In this document: piece after piece, positions 1-5,830 of the stretch | Numbering within the stretch: position 1 is the first letter of the stretch | Layout: each line of letters starts with the position of its first letter | Assembly: GCA_964496705.1 (NCBI GenBank) | Contig: CAZCBJ010000093.1 | Location: forward strand, 1-14,218 | DNA from: CAZCBJ01 sp964496705 | GTDB taxonomy: Bacteria > Chloroflexota > Anaerolineae > Anaerolineales > Anaerolineaceae | Direction of reading: 5' to 3' | DNA length: 14,218 bases | Notes under the pieces: generated by a model | Told to the model about the DNA's origin: nothing | What the model saw: only the letters and a program-made list of their open reading frames with translations | The model's database searches: none | Program-made: the position numbers and the translations under genes

Positions 1-80
1 CGCTGAAGCCAATTCCATGCCTGCAAGGTTAGCTGCTCAGGATTCCCTGGGCCGAGCCCCAGTAGAGTAATGCCTTTCAT
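1..80 (-). CDS. Partial tetrapyrrole methylase / MazG-like protein (N-terminus only)
   Basis: An ATG at 78..80 opens a frame that runs off the left edge, giving 26 codons that begin MKGITLLGLGPGNPEQL. A strong ribosome binding site (GGAGG) lies 4 nt upstream of the ATG. The hydrophobic strand followed by GLGPGNPE matches the SAM-binding GxGPGDP motif that opens tetrapyrrole (corrin/porphyrin) methylases. The same start occurs in two-domain proteins with a methylase-like domain fused to a MazG nucleotide pyrophosphohydrolase (the YabN type). The motif here has Asn where Asp is usual. Only the first strand and loop are visible, so I cannot say whether a MazG domain follows. The gene lies beyond the terminator after rpsI, so it is probably a separate transcription unit. 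Confidence 0.72.
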   Translation of the reverse strand, partial: MKGITLLGLGPGNPEQLTLQAWNWLQ

Positions 81-109
81 CTACCCTCCGTGGTAATTAC
101 GCTTAAATA

Positions 110-166
110 AAAAGGCCTCTGATTTCTATCATGGAATACCATCCATCATAGAAATCCTGGCCTTTT
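110..166 (-). terminator. Long hairpin terminator after rpsI, possibly bidirectional
   Basis: An 8-bp arm (110..117 with 159..166, AAAAGGCC/GGCCTTTT) and a 9-bp arm (121..129 with 148..156, GATTTCTAT/ATAGAAATC) are separated by a 3x2 internal loop. The apex can add ATGG/CCAT. On the minus strand the stem ends in a T-rich run (TTTTTATTT), as in an intrinsic terminator, and it begins about 20 nt after the rpsI stop. On the plus strand the stem ends in TTTT, so it could also stop antisense transcription. It most likely ends the ribosomal transcript. Confidence 0.85.
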
Positions 167-185
167 CAACTAGAAACTGGATCGA

Positions 186-581
186 TCAGCGTTTGGTGTA
201 GGTCGGAGCCTTGCGAGCGCGTTTGAGGCCCGGCTTCTTGCGTTCTTTAATGCGCGGATCGCGGGTGAGAAGGTTTTCCTTGCGCAGCATGGGCACAAAT
301 TCGCCGTTCATCTTGACCAGCGCGCGAGCCAACCCCAATTGCACAGCAATCGTCTGACCAGAAACGCCACCGCCGTTGACATGCACCGTTACATCGTAAG
401 TGGCGCGGTCATGACCAACAGCCTGAAACGGGATCAAAATGTTGGCAGCATCTCCCAAACGTGGGAAATATTCTTCCAAGGGCCGGTCGTTAACAAGGAA
501 AGTCCCGCTGCCGTTCATCACGCGCACACGAGCAGTGCTTTCCTTGCGTCGGCCAATACCTTCAAAATATTGAACAGGCAT
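186..581 (-). CDS. rpsI: 30S ribosomal protein S9 (uS9)
   Basis: This 131-residue protein of the small subunit head has a basic C-terminal tail that reaches toward the P-site tRNA. It begins MPVQYFEGIGRRKESTARVR; GRRKESTARV is the family signature. A mid-protein Gly-rich segment (VNGGGVSGQ, about residues 68-76) follows, and it ends in the conserved basic tail with terminal Lys-Arg. Length is normal for S9. The ATG start has AAAGGAG 9 nt upstream, and this site overlaps the rplM stop codon (gap of 14 nt), so the two genes are probably translationally coupled. It is the last gene of the cluster before the terminator. Confidence 0.98.
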   Translation of the reverse strand: MPVQYFEGIGRRKESTARVRVMNGSGTFLVNDRPLEEYFPRLGDAANILIPFQAVGHDRATYDVTVHVNGGGVSGQTIAVQLGLARALVKMNGEFVPMLRKENLLTRDPRIKERKKPGLKRARKAPTYTKR

Positions 582-595
582 GTTGTCTGACTCCT

Positions 596-1027
596 TTATT
601 CAACAGACTTTGGGTTCTGAGCTTGATGTGGATGCTCATTCCCACTGTATATCTTCAAACGTTTGATCAGGCGGCGTCCCAGCTTGTTGTGCGGCAGCAT
701 GCCCCACACAGCGGCGCGGATCACCCGGTCAGGATGAACGCGCATCTGAGTGCGTAGAGATACCGTCTTCAGTCCACCCGGATAGTTCGAATGGCGATAA
801 TAAAACTTGGTATCCAAGCGCTCATTGGTCAGGCGAAGACGGCTGGCATTTACCACCACGACCATATCGCCCAGCTCAACGCCGGGGGTGAATTCTGGTT
901 TATGTTTTCCAAGCAGAAAATGGGCTATCTGAGTCGCCAGGCGGCCCAATCCCTGATCGTTGGCATCCACCAGCAACCATTGGGGTTCAATTTTCCCTTT
1001 CGGGACGTAAGTTTTCTCCACAGTCAC
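596..1027 (-). CDS. rplM: 50S ribosomal protein L13 (uL13)
   Basis: This 23S rRNA-binding protein acts early in large-subunit assembly. The product is 143 residues, the usual size, with the family elements WLLVDANDQGLGRLATQIA (about residues 17-35), GDMVVVVNA (about 53-61), YYRHSNYPGGLK (about 76-87) and AVWGMLPHNKLGRRL (about 106-120). The start is ambiguous. The GTG at 1025..1027 has GGAG only 2 nt upstream. A second in-frame GTG at 1019..1021 would have the same GGAG at an ideal 8-nt spacing and give 141 residues starting MEKTYVPK. It is paired with rpsI downstream, as in most bacteria, and follows truA after a 42-nt gap with no obvious promoter or hairpin. Confidence 0.97.
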   Translation of the reverse strand: MTVEKTYVPKGKIEPQWLLVDANDQGLGRLATQIAHFLLGKHKPEFTPGVELGDMVVVVNASRLRLTNERLDTKFYYRHSNYPGGLKTVSLRTQMRVHPDRVIRAAVWGMLPHNKLGRRLIKRLKIYSGNEHPHQAQNPKSVE

Positions 1028-1069
1028 TTCTCCACTTACAGCAAATTCTCTATCTATGATTTCTTTTTC

Positions 1070-1816
1070 CTACACTTGTCTCTCGTCGTACCAAACTCGC
1101 CATAACACCAGCCCGGATGGCTCAGCCATTCCCGGGGAAAGCGGCCGGGCTTCTTGAACAGACTGTCGCAGCTCCTCCTGGCTCAGGCGGGCTTGCCCCA
1201 CCAGCACCAGACTGTGAACCATCCGGCGCACCATGTGGTACAGAAAGGCATTGCCGGTGATTTCAACCTTCCAACCGTCTGGCTCCGGCAACCAGGCCAC
1301 CTGGTGGATCCGGCGCACGGTGTGTCCGCCGGGTTTGGGCGGAGCCCCGAATGCGGAGAAATCTGCCTCGCCGGGAAATTCATCAGCCGCCGGGAGCATC
1401 GTTTGGGCATCTACCGCAGGCCACACCCGCCACGCATACCGCTCACGCAACGGGTCGCGGTATGGTGAACAGAAGAAGGTGTAGCGGTAAGTCCTCGCCC
1501 GGGCAGCATAGCGCGGATGAAAATCATCCGGCACCATCTCCACCGCCCGTACAGCCGTATCCACAGGCAAATTGGCGTTCAATGCTTTGGAAAGGTCAAC
1601 TGAACTATGCGCCCATTCCAAATCAAAGGTCACCACCTGCCCGGCTGCGTGCACACCCGTGTCGGTGCGCCCGGAAGCCAGGATGGACGTCCCTCGCCAG
1701 CCCAGTTTCTTTAGGGCTGCCTCGAAAACACCCTGGACGGTGCGCGCCTTTCCCTGCTTCTGGAAGCCTTGAAAGTCTGTTCCGTCGTAAGCAAGCGTAA
1801 TTTTGTAACGTGCCAT
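1070..1816 (-). CDS. truA: tRNA pseudouridine(38-40) synthase TruA
   Basis: TruA converts uridines 38-40 of the tRNA anticodon stem-loop to pseudouridine. The 248-residue protein is of normal length. It opens MARYKITLAYDGTDFQGFQ, the family N-terminus, and holds the catalytic motif GRTDTGVHA with Asp52 as the predicted nucleophile. RTYRYTFF (about residues 108-115) and the C-terminal YHMVRRMVHSLVLVG (about 193-207) are also conserved. It sits between rplQ and rplM, an arrangement seen in several Gram-positive-type lineages; in Bacillus-like genomes ECF transporter genes intervene, but not here. The ATG has no convincing Shine-Dalgarno sequence. Instead a hairpin fills the whole 24-nt gap after rplQ, which suggests translation lower than that of its ribosomal neighbours. 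Confidence 0.97.
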   Translation of the reverse strand: MARYKITLAYDGTDFQGFQKQGKARTVQGVFEAALKKLGWRGTSILASGRTDTGVHAAGQVVTFDLEWAHSSVDLSKALNANLPVDTAVRAVEMVPDDFHPRYAARARTYRYTFFCSPYRDPLRERYAWRVWPAVDAQTMLPAADEFPGEADFSAFGAPPKPGGHTVRRIHQVAWLPEPDGWKVEITGNAFLYHMVRRMVHSLVLVGQARLSQEELRQSVQEARPLSPGMAEPSGLVLWRVWYDERQV

Positions 1817-1840
1817 TCCAACCGGACACTTTCCGGTGGA
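1817..1840 (-). promoter_or_regulatory. Hairpin filling the rplQ-truA gap over the truA start region
   Basis: The intergenic sequence folds back completely: 1817..1819 pairs with 1838..1840, and 1821..1826 pairs with 1832..1837. This leaves one bulged base (1820) and a 5-nt loop, for 9 base pairs in 24 nt. It runs from the base next to the rplQ stop codon to the base next to the truA ATG, so any ribosome binding site of truA would be buried in it. A role in lowering truA translation, or in coupling it to rplQ, is inference. No T-run follows, so it is not a normal terminator. Confidence 0.55.
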
Positions 1841-2221
1841 TTATTCCTCGACCAGCTCCAACAAAACCATTTCTGCCGCATCACCCAGACGCGGACCGAG
1901 TTGGAACAGTCTAGTGTAACCGCCTTTGCGATTGGCATAGCGGGGGGCAATATCATCGAACAACTTTTTGACAATTGCTGCGTCGTTGCCCAATTTTGCG
2001 GCAACCAGGCGCCGCGCGTTCACCTTCTCAATCTCTGTGCCTTTGCTGCTGTTGCGAGCCAGCGTGATCAACCGCTCGGCCTCACTGCGGATGGACATCG
2101 CCTTGGCGCGGGTGGTTTTGATGCGCTCATGGGTGAACAACTGACGGATCATCGTCCGTCGCAGCCCCTGACGCTGGTCTTTGGAGCGACCTAATTTATA
2201 TCCTGATACTTGATGTCGCAT
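1841..2221 (-). CDS. rplQ: 50S ribosomal protein L17 (bL17)
   Basis: This bacterial-specific large-subunit protein lies near the exit tunnel. The 126 residues begin MRHQVSGYKLGRSKDQRQGL, matching the L17 start (MRHxxxxxKLxRxxxHR), and the next signature, MIRQLFTHERIKTTRAKA (about residues 24-41), is present. The C-terminal part holds GGYTRLFQLGPRLGDAAEM, the conserved L17 ending. The ATG start has CGGAG about 10 nt upstream. It follows rpoA by 7 nt, the standard end of the alpha operon. Confidence 0.98.
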   Translation of the reverse strand: MRHQVSGYKLGRSKDQRQGLRRTMIRQLFTHERIKTTRAKAMSIRSEAERLITLARNSSKGTEIEKVNARRLVAAKLGNDAAIVKKLFDDIAPRYANRKGGYTRLFQLGPRLGDAAEMVLLELVEE

Positions 2222-2228
2222 CTCCCAT

Positions 2229-3194
2229 TTACTCCGTTATGTTTTCGTCTTGCAAAAAGCCCTTTTCAACCATCCTCAGGCGCAGTTCATCCAGGCTCTT
2301 TTCACCAAAATTGCGGATGGACATCACCGCTTCTTCACCCTTATCCAGCAGCTCAAGCACATCACCCACCGTTGTGATTCCTGTGCGTTTCAGTGAATTG
2401 AACACACGCACCGAAAGGTCCAGGTTCTCGATGGGCGTTTCTGCAGCCTCGCTGGTTAAGCGGCTGCTGGAAACTTCCTTTTCAACGCTCAGGCTGAGGA
2501 TTTCTTCACTGATACCGGCGACAAAGCGCAAGTGTTCGATCAAAATGGTAGAAGCCCTGCCCAATGCATTTTCGGGGGTAATGGTGCCGTCCGTCCATAT
2601 TTCCATGATCAGGCGGTCGTAATTGGTGCTCTGCCCTACCCGGGCAGAAGCGACCGTCCAGTTCACCCGTTTGACCGGACTAAAAATGGCATCCACGGGC
2701 ATTTCACCGATGGGTAACCTGCCCGTTCGCTCGTTTGCCGGAGAATAACCCCGGCCGCGCTCAACGACAAATTCGATCTCCAGGCGCGCTTTGGGGTTGT
2801 CGACGTTAAACAACTCCAGCTCAGGATTGACGATTTCAACCTCTGGCGGGCATTGAATATCCGCCGCTGTGACCGTCCCACCGCCGCGTACATCCAAGTG
2901 CAGATTTGCTGATTCAACATCATGCAAAATCATGCGGACCTGTTTAATCTGAAGGCTGACCTGGATCACATCTTCGCGAACGCCCGGAATATCGCTGAAC
3001 TCATGCAATACATCCTGGATGCGCATGGATGTCACTGCTGCGCCTTCCAAAGAAGACAGCAGAACACGACGCAGCGCATTCCCCAGGGTGACGCCATAGC
3101 CAGGCTCAAGCGGAGAAATCATAAACTTTCCGTAGTTGCGAGCTTCAGCTTCCCGATCTACTTTGGGTGTTACCATGTTTCCTAATGTTGACAC
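2229..3194 (-). CDS. rpoA: DNA-directed RNA polymerase subunit alpha
   Basis: The alpha subunit dimerises to nucleate RNA polymerase assembly and contacts UP elements and activators. I chose the GTG at 3192..3194 (321 residues, starting MSTLGNMVTPKVDREAEAR) because GAGG lies 5 nt upstream. An in-frame ATG at 3174..3176 (315 residues) is the main alternative. An ATG at 3231..3233 (334 residues) has no ribosome binding site and falls inside a hairpin. The N-terminal domain shows FMISPLEPGYGVTLGNALRR (about residues 24-43 in the 321 numbering) and TDGTITPENAL (about 201-211). The C-terminal helix-hairpin-helix domain (about 255-313) shows ENLDLSVRVFNSLKR and IRNFGEKSLDEL. Length and order after rpsD are normal. 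Confidence 0.97.
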   Translation of the reverse strand: MSTLGNMVTPKVDREAEARNYGKFMISPLEPGYGVTLGNALRRVLLSSLEGAAVTSMRIQDVLHEFSDIPGVREDVIQVSLQIKQVRMILHDVESANLHLDVRGGGTVTAADIQCPPEVEIVNPELELFNVDNPKARLEIEFVVERGRGYSPANERTGRLPIGEMPVDAIFSPVKRVNWTVASARVGQSTNYDRLIMEIWTDGTITPENALGRASTILIEHLRFVAGISEEILSLSVEKEVSSSRLTSEAAETPIENLDLSVRVFNSLKRTGITTVGDVLELLDKGEEAVMSIRNFGEKSLDELRLRMVEKGFLQDENITE

Positions 3195-3207
3195 GTTGTC
3201 CTCTTCC

Positions 3208-3236
3208 CCGATGCACCCTGTGAAACCGCGCATCGG
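3208..3236 (-). promoter_or_regulatory. Hairpin in the rpoA leader
   Basis: A perfect 7-bp inverted repeat, CCGATGC/GCATCGG, pairs 3208..3214 with 3230..3236. It can extend inward by a G-U and a C-G pair and leaves a loop of about 11 nt. It lies in the 53-nt rpsD-rpoA gap just upstream of the GAGG site used by the GTG start of rpoA. No T-run follows. A role in setting rpoA expression relative to rpsD, for example by S4 binding or by slowing ribosomes, is possible but inferred. The pairing is what the sequence shows. Confidence 0.45.
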
Positions 3237-3247
3237 ACTAAGAAAGG

Positions 3248-3886
3248 TTACCGTGAGTAATACTCAACGATCAACTGCTCGTTGAGATTACCGTCTATTT
3301 CTGCGCGCTCGGGCATGCGTAAAACACGCCCCGACAACGATTTGACATCGCGGTCGATCCACATCGCGCAATTGCGCTTCTCGGCGATCTCAGGCAGCTC
3401 GTGGAACAAAGTGGTCTTCCGGGACTTCTCGCGGATGGTGACCACGTCCCCCGGTTTGAGGATCATGGAAGGGATGTCGCTGCGGATGCCGTTGACCATA
3501 AAATGGCCATGTGAAACCATCTGGCGTGCCTGGCCGCGATTTTCCGCCAGACCCATGCGATAGACCACGTTGTCAAGGCGAAGTTCCAAAATTTGCAGTA
3601 GATTTAGACCGGTCATACCGCGCCGCCGCATAGACACCGCGAAGTAACGGCGGAATTGGCGTTCCAGGATACCGTACACCCGGCGAGCCTTCTGCTTGGC
3701 GCGAAGCTGGCGCGCATAATCTGATTCACGCTCGCCGCGACCCTGACGCGTGCGGCCGTGCTCACCGGGGATGAATCCCTTGTGCTCAAAGGCGCACTTC
3801 GGCGTGTAGCAGCGCTCGCCTTTCAAAAACAATTTTTCACCTTCTCTCCGACACAATTTACAGGCCGGACCAATATATCTTGCCAT
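3248..3886 (-). CDS. rpsD: 30S ribosomal protein S4, zinc-binding form (uS4)
   Basis: S4 is a primary 16S rRNA binder that nucleates 30S assembly, and in several bacteria it represses its own operon. The 212-residue product begins MARYIGPACKLCRREGEKLF. It keeps four Cys in the N-terminal region (C9, C12, C26, C31), the zinc-binding (C+) arrangement. The S4 RNA-binding domain follows at about residues 103-160, with RLDNVVYRMGLAENRGQARQ. The C-terminus EQLIVEYYSR is canonical. The ATG has GAGG about 10 nt upstream and follows rpsK by 21 nt. It lies directly before rpoA, as in the alpha operon of many bacteria. Confidence 0.98.
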   Translation of the reverse strand: MARYIGPACKLCRREGEKLFLKGERCYTPKCAFEHKGFIPGEHGRTRQGRGERESDYARQLRAKQKARRVYGILERQFRRYFAVSMRRRGMTGLNLLQILELRLDNVVYRMGLAENRGQARQMVSHGHFMVNGIRSDIPSMILKPGDVVTIREKSRKTTLFHELPEIAEKRNCAMWIDRDVKSLSGRVLRMPERAEIDGNLNEQLIVEYYSR

Positions 3887-3907
3887 AACTATCTTCCCTC
3901 TTTCTGT

Positions 3908-4312
3908 TTAGACGCGACGTTTCTTGGGCGGCCGGCAGCCGTTATGCGGCACCGGAGTCACATCGGAAATCGAGCGCACTTTGATGCCAGTTGCCTGCAC
4001 AGCGCGAATCGCAGATTCACGACCGGGGCCGGGACCTTTGATGATCAGATCCACTTCCTGAACACCCATCTGCTGAGCGGCTTTAATCGCTTGCTCAGCA
4101 GCCAGACGAGCCGCAAAAGGCGTGCTCTTCCGACTGCCCTTGAAACCAGCCGACCCAGCACTCCCCCAGCACAGTGAATTGCCCTGCATGTCAGTGATGG
4201 TCACGATGGTGTTATTGAAAGAAGCATACACATGCACTTGTGCTGTTGATAAAGTACGCTTTGCTTTGCGCGTGGAGGCACTGCGCCGCGTCGCACGAAC
4301 ATTTTGAGCCAT
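3908..4312 (-). CDS. rpsK: 30S ribosomal protein S11 (uS11)
   Basis: S11 sits on the small-subunit platform next to the mRNA exit. The 134-residue product has a basic N-terminus, then VHVYASFNNTIVTITDMQGN (about residues 26-45), GFKGSRKSTPFAARLAAE (about 56-73), IKGPGPGRESAIRA (about 91-104) and the C-terminal DVTPVPHNGCRPPKKRRV. All are family hallmarks and the length is normal. The ATG has GAGG 5 nt upstream. What is unusual is the 126-nt gap from rpsM, which is longer than any other in the cluster and holds a stem and a 14-codon mini-ORF. Confidence 0.98.
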   Translation of the reverse strand: MAQNVRATRRSASTRKAKRTLSTAQVHVYASFNNTIVTITDMQGNSLCWGSAGSAGFKGSRKSTPFAARLAAEQAIKAAQQMGVQEVDLIIKGPGPGRESAIRAVQATGIKVRSISDVTPVPHNGCRPPKKRRV

Positions 4313-4324
4313 AATTCCTCGCTA

Positions 4325-4369
4325 TTACCTCTCGTTTAAATCTTTTTCAGGCTTCCGCTTAGCACTCAT
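4325..4369 (-). other. 14-codon mini-ORF upstream of rpsK
   Basis: An ATG at 4367..4369 opens a short frame encoding MSAKRKPEKDLNER, followed by a TAA stop 12 nt before the rpsK start. GGAAG abuts the ATG directly with no spacer, so initiation here would be inefficient. The peptide is very basic and resembles nothing I can name. It may be chance, a leader peptide, or a remnant of an N-terminal extension of S11. I list it because it lies in the longest gap of the cluster. Confidence 0.2.
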
Positions 4370-4383
4370 CTTCCACTGATCAG

Positions 4384-4436
4384 GCTGCCGCTGGGAGGGA
4401 AGGTCCCAACCCGACCAAAGCAGATGACAGCGCAGC
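4384..4436 (-). promoter_or_regulatory. Long-range stem in the rpsM-rpsK spacer
   Basis: GCTGC (4384..4388) pairs with GCAGC (4432..4436), and GCTG (4390..4393) pairs with CAGC (4428..4431), leaving base 4389 bulged. This closes a 34-nt interior. The stem starts 2 nt after the rpsM stop codon. The interior offers competing folds: GTTGGGA can pair with TCCCAGC, or GGTC with GACC, on the minus strand. This could be an alternating regulatory RNA, an RNA-processing site, or only a GC-rich spacer. Its position inside the alpha operon makes S4 feedback a reasonable hypothesis, but nothing in the sequence proves it. Confidence 0.42.
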
Positions 4437-4438
4437 GA

Positions 4439-4825
4439 TTATTTCTTGCCGCCTCGTCGGCGACCGCGCCCCGCAACGGTCTTTTTGGGACCTTTGCGCG
4501 TGCGCGAATTGGTGCGCGTATTCTGACCGCGAACGGGAAGGCTGCGACGATGACGCAGACCCCGGTAGCAACCGATCTCGATCAACCGCTTGATGTTCAT
4601 CTGAACTTCGCGGCGCAAATCACCTTCAACCTTAAAATTTTTCCCGATGTACTCGCGCAGCAGGTTGACTTCGCTTTCAGTCAAATCCTTGACGCGCGTA
4701 TCCGGATTAACCCGCGTAGCCGAAAGGATTTCGTCCGAACGGGTGGGGCCAATTCCGTAAATGTAATGGAGCGCTACTTCGATCCGCTTATTTCGCGGAA
4801 GATCAACACCTTCGATTCTTGCCAT
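4439..4825 (-). CDS. rpsM: 30S ribosomal protein S13 (uS13)
   Basis: S13 sits in the head of the small subunit, makes intersubunit bridges, and contacts P-site tRNA through its basic tail. The 128-residue product begins MARIEGVDLPRNKRIEVALH and continues with YIYGIGPTRSDEIL (about residues 22-35). The helical middle and GCYRGLRHRRSLPVRGQNTR (about 86-105) are canonical, followed by a Lys/Arg-rich tail. The ATG is preceded by only a weak AAGAGA purine run and lies 6 nt after the rpmJ stop, so it is probably coupled to rpmJ. It opens the alpha-operon block. Confidence 0.98.
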   Translation of the reverse strand: MARIEGVDLPRNKRIEVALHYIYGIGPTRSDEILSATRVNPDTRVKDLTESEVNLLREYIGKNFKVEGDLRREVQMNIKRLIEIGCYRGLRHRRSLPVRGQNTRTNSRTRKGPKKTVAGRGRRRGGKK

Positions 4826-4831
4826 ATTCTC

Positions 4832-4945
4832 TTATCCCTGTCGCTGTTTGTGTTCAGGATTGGTGCAAATGACGTACAAAATACCGCGCCGCTTAACGAT
4901 CTTGCATTTGGCGCAACGTTTCCGTATAGATGGTGATACTTTCAT
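4832..4945 (-). CDS. rpmJ: 50S ribosomal protein L36, zinc-binding form (bL36)
   Basis: This 37-residue protein was found by reading the 166-nt gap between rpsM and map. It reads MKVSPSIRKRCAKCKI, then VKRRGILYVICTNPEHKQR, ending QG. The MKVxxSxxKRCxxCKxVRRxG pattern and the four zinc ligands Cys11, Cys14, Cys27 and His32 identify L36. This small zinc-ribbon protein is a late-assembling component of the 50S subunit. The ATG has a strong GAGGAG ribosome binding site 6 nt upstream. Its usual upstream neighbour infA is missing: map ends only 46 nt before the start. Confidence 0.96.
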   Translation of the reverse strand: MKVSPSIRKRCAKCKIVKRRGILYVICTNPEHKQRQG

Positions 4946-4991
4946 TCAAAACTCCTCAAAATGATTGCTGACAATCTCCGCAAAGTTTTTA

Positions 4992-5825
4992 TTATACCTG
5001 TTCATGCAGCTTATGTACAGGCCCGAGAATTTTCACCGGCGGGCTCCCATCTTCCAGAACCGTCAAAATCAACGGTCCGTTTTCAGTGATGGCTACGGTA
5101 TGCTCATAATGAGCTGTCGGTAGACCATCAAATGAAACCACAGTCCATTCATCAGGCGTGACGCGAGTCATTGGGCTGTTCATCAGCAACATTGGCTCCA
5201 AAGCGATGGTCATCCCTTGGCGTAAAAGCATCCCGCGACCCGAAAAACCATAATTGGGAACCTGCGGACCTTCGTGCATGCGTTGACCCACGCCATGTCC
5301 GGTATATTCGCGGGTAACCTGAAAACCCTGATCCTCAGCAAAAATCTGTATCGTCGAAGAGATATCTCCAACGCGGTTGCCAGCCCGCATTTGGTTGATT
5401 CCCAAATACAGGGCTTGCTCGGTGACTTCCAGCAATTTTTGAACGCGTGACGAGACCTCGCCAACCCCGGCTGTGAAAGCTGAGTCGCCGACGTATCCCT
5501 CATAGACAACCCCGCAATCCACCGAGACAATGTCGCCCTCGATCAGACGCCGCTTCGCGTTGGGAATGCCATGCACCAGCTCATCATTTACGCTCACGCA
5601 CGTTGAAGCGGGATAGGGATAAGGGCCAGGATAATGCTTGAAGGGCGACAAAACCCCGTACTTGGTCAGAACCTCTTCAGCCGCTGCATTCAGGTCCGCC
5701 GTTGTCGCGCCAGGTCGAATCACAGCGTATGCGGCAGCCAGGGCTTCTGCATTGATTCGCCCTGCGATGCGCATTTTCTGCAATTCTTGCGCGCTCTTGA
5801 TCGTGATCTGGCGGTCCCAGGCCAT
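4992..5825 (-). CDS. map: Methionine aminopeptidase, type I
   Basis: This enzyme removes the initiator Met from nascent proteins with small second residues. The 277-residue product has the pita-bread fold motifs: VSVNDELVHGIP with His85, SVDCG with Asp103, VGDSA with Asp114, GHGVGQRMHEGP with His177, LEP with Glu210, and YEHTVAIT with Glu241. The two Asp, one His and two Glu are the predicted dinuclear metal ligands, in the spacing known for type I enzymes. The C-terminus carries about 20 residues beyond the last conserved strand. The ATG start lies 5 nt after the adk stop with AAGG about 10 nt upstream. The secY-adk-map order is the classic end of the spc operon. Confidence 0.98.
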   Translation of the reverse strand: MAWDRQITIKSAQELQKMRIAGRINAEALAAAYAVIRPGATTADLNAAAEEVLTKYGVLSPFKHYPGPYPYPASTCVSVNDELVHGIPNAKRRLIEGDIVSVDCGVVYEGYVGDSAFTAGVGEVSSRVQKLLEVTEQALYLGINQMRAGNRVGDISSTIQIFAEDQGFQVTREYTGHGVGQRMHEGPQVPNYGFSGRGMLLRQGMTIALEPMLLMNSPMTRVTPDEWTVVSFDGLPTAHYEHTVAITENGPLILTVLEDGSPPVKILGPVHKLHEQV

Positions 5826-5830
5826 GCGCT

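Noticed and set aside
1028..1069. Possible promoter or control site in the truA-rplM gap
   Set aside because: The AT-rich stretch shows no convincing -35/-10 pair and no inverted repeat.
1351..1800. A 149-codon open frame on the plus strand opposite truA
   Set aside because: It lies wholly antisense to a well-conserved truA, has no recognisable family, and its composition reflects the complementary codons.
3231..3233. ATG as the rpoA start
   Set aside because: It has no ribosome binding site, lies in a hairpin stem, and adds residues not typical of RpoA.
4424..4936. A 170-codon plus-strand frame opposite rpsM and rpmJ
   Set aside because: It is antisense to two recognised ribosomal genes and has no family signature.
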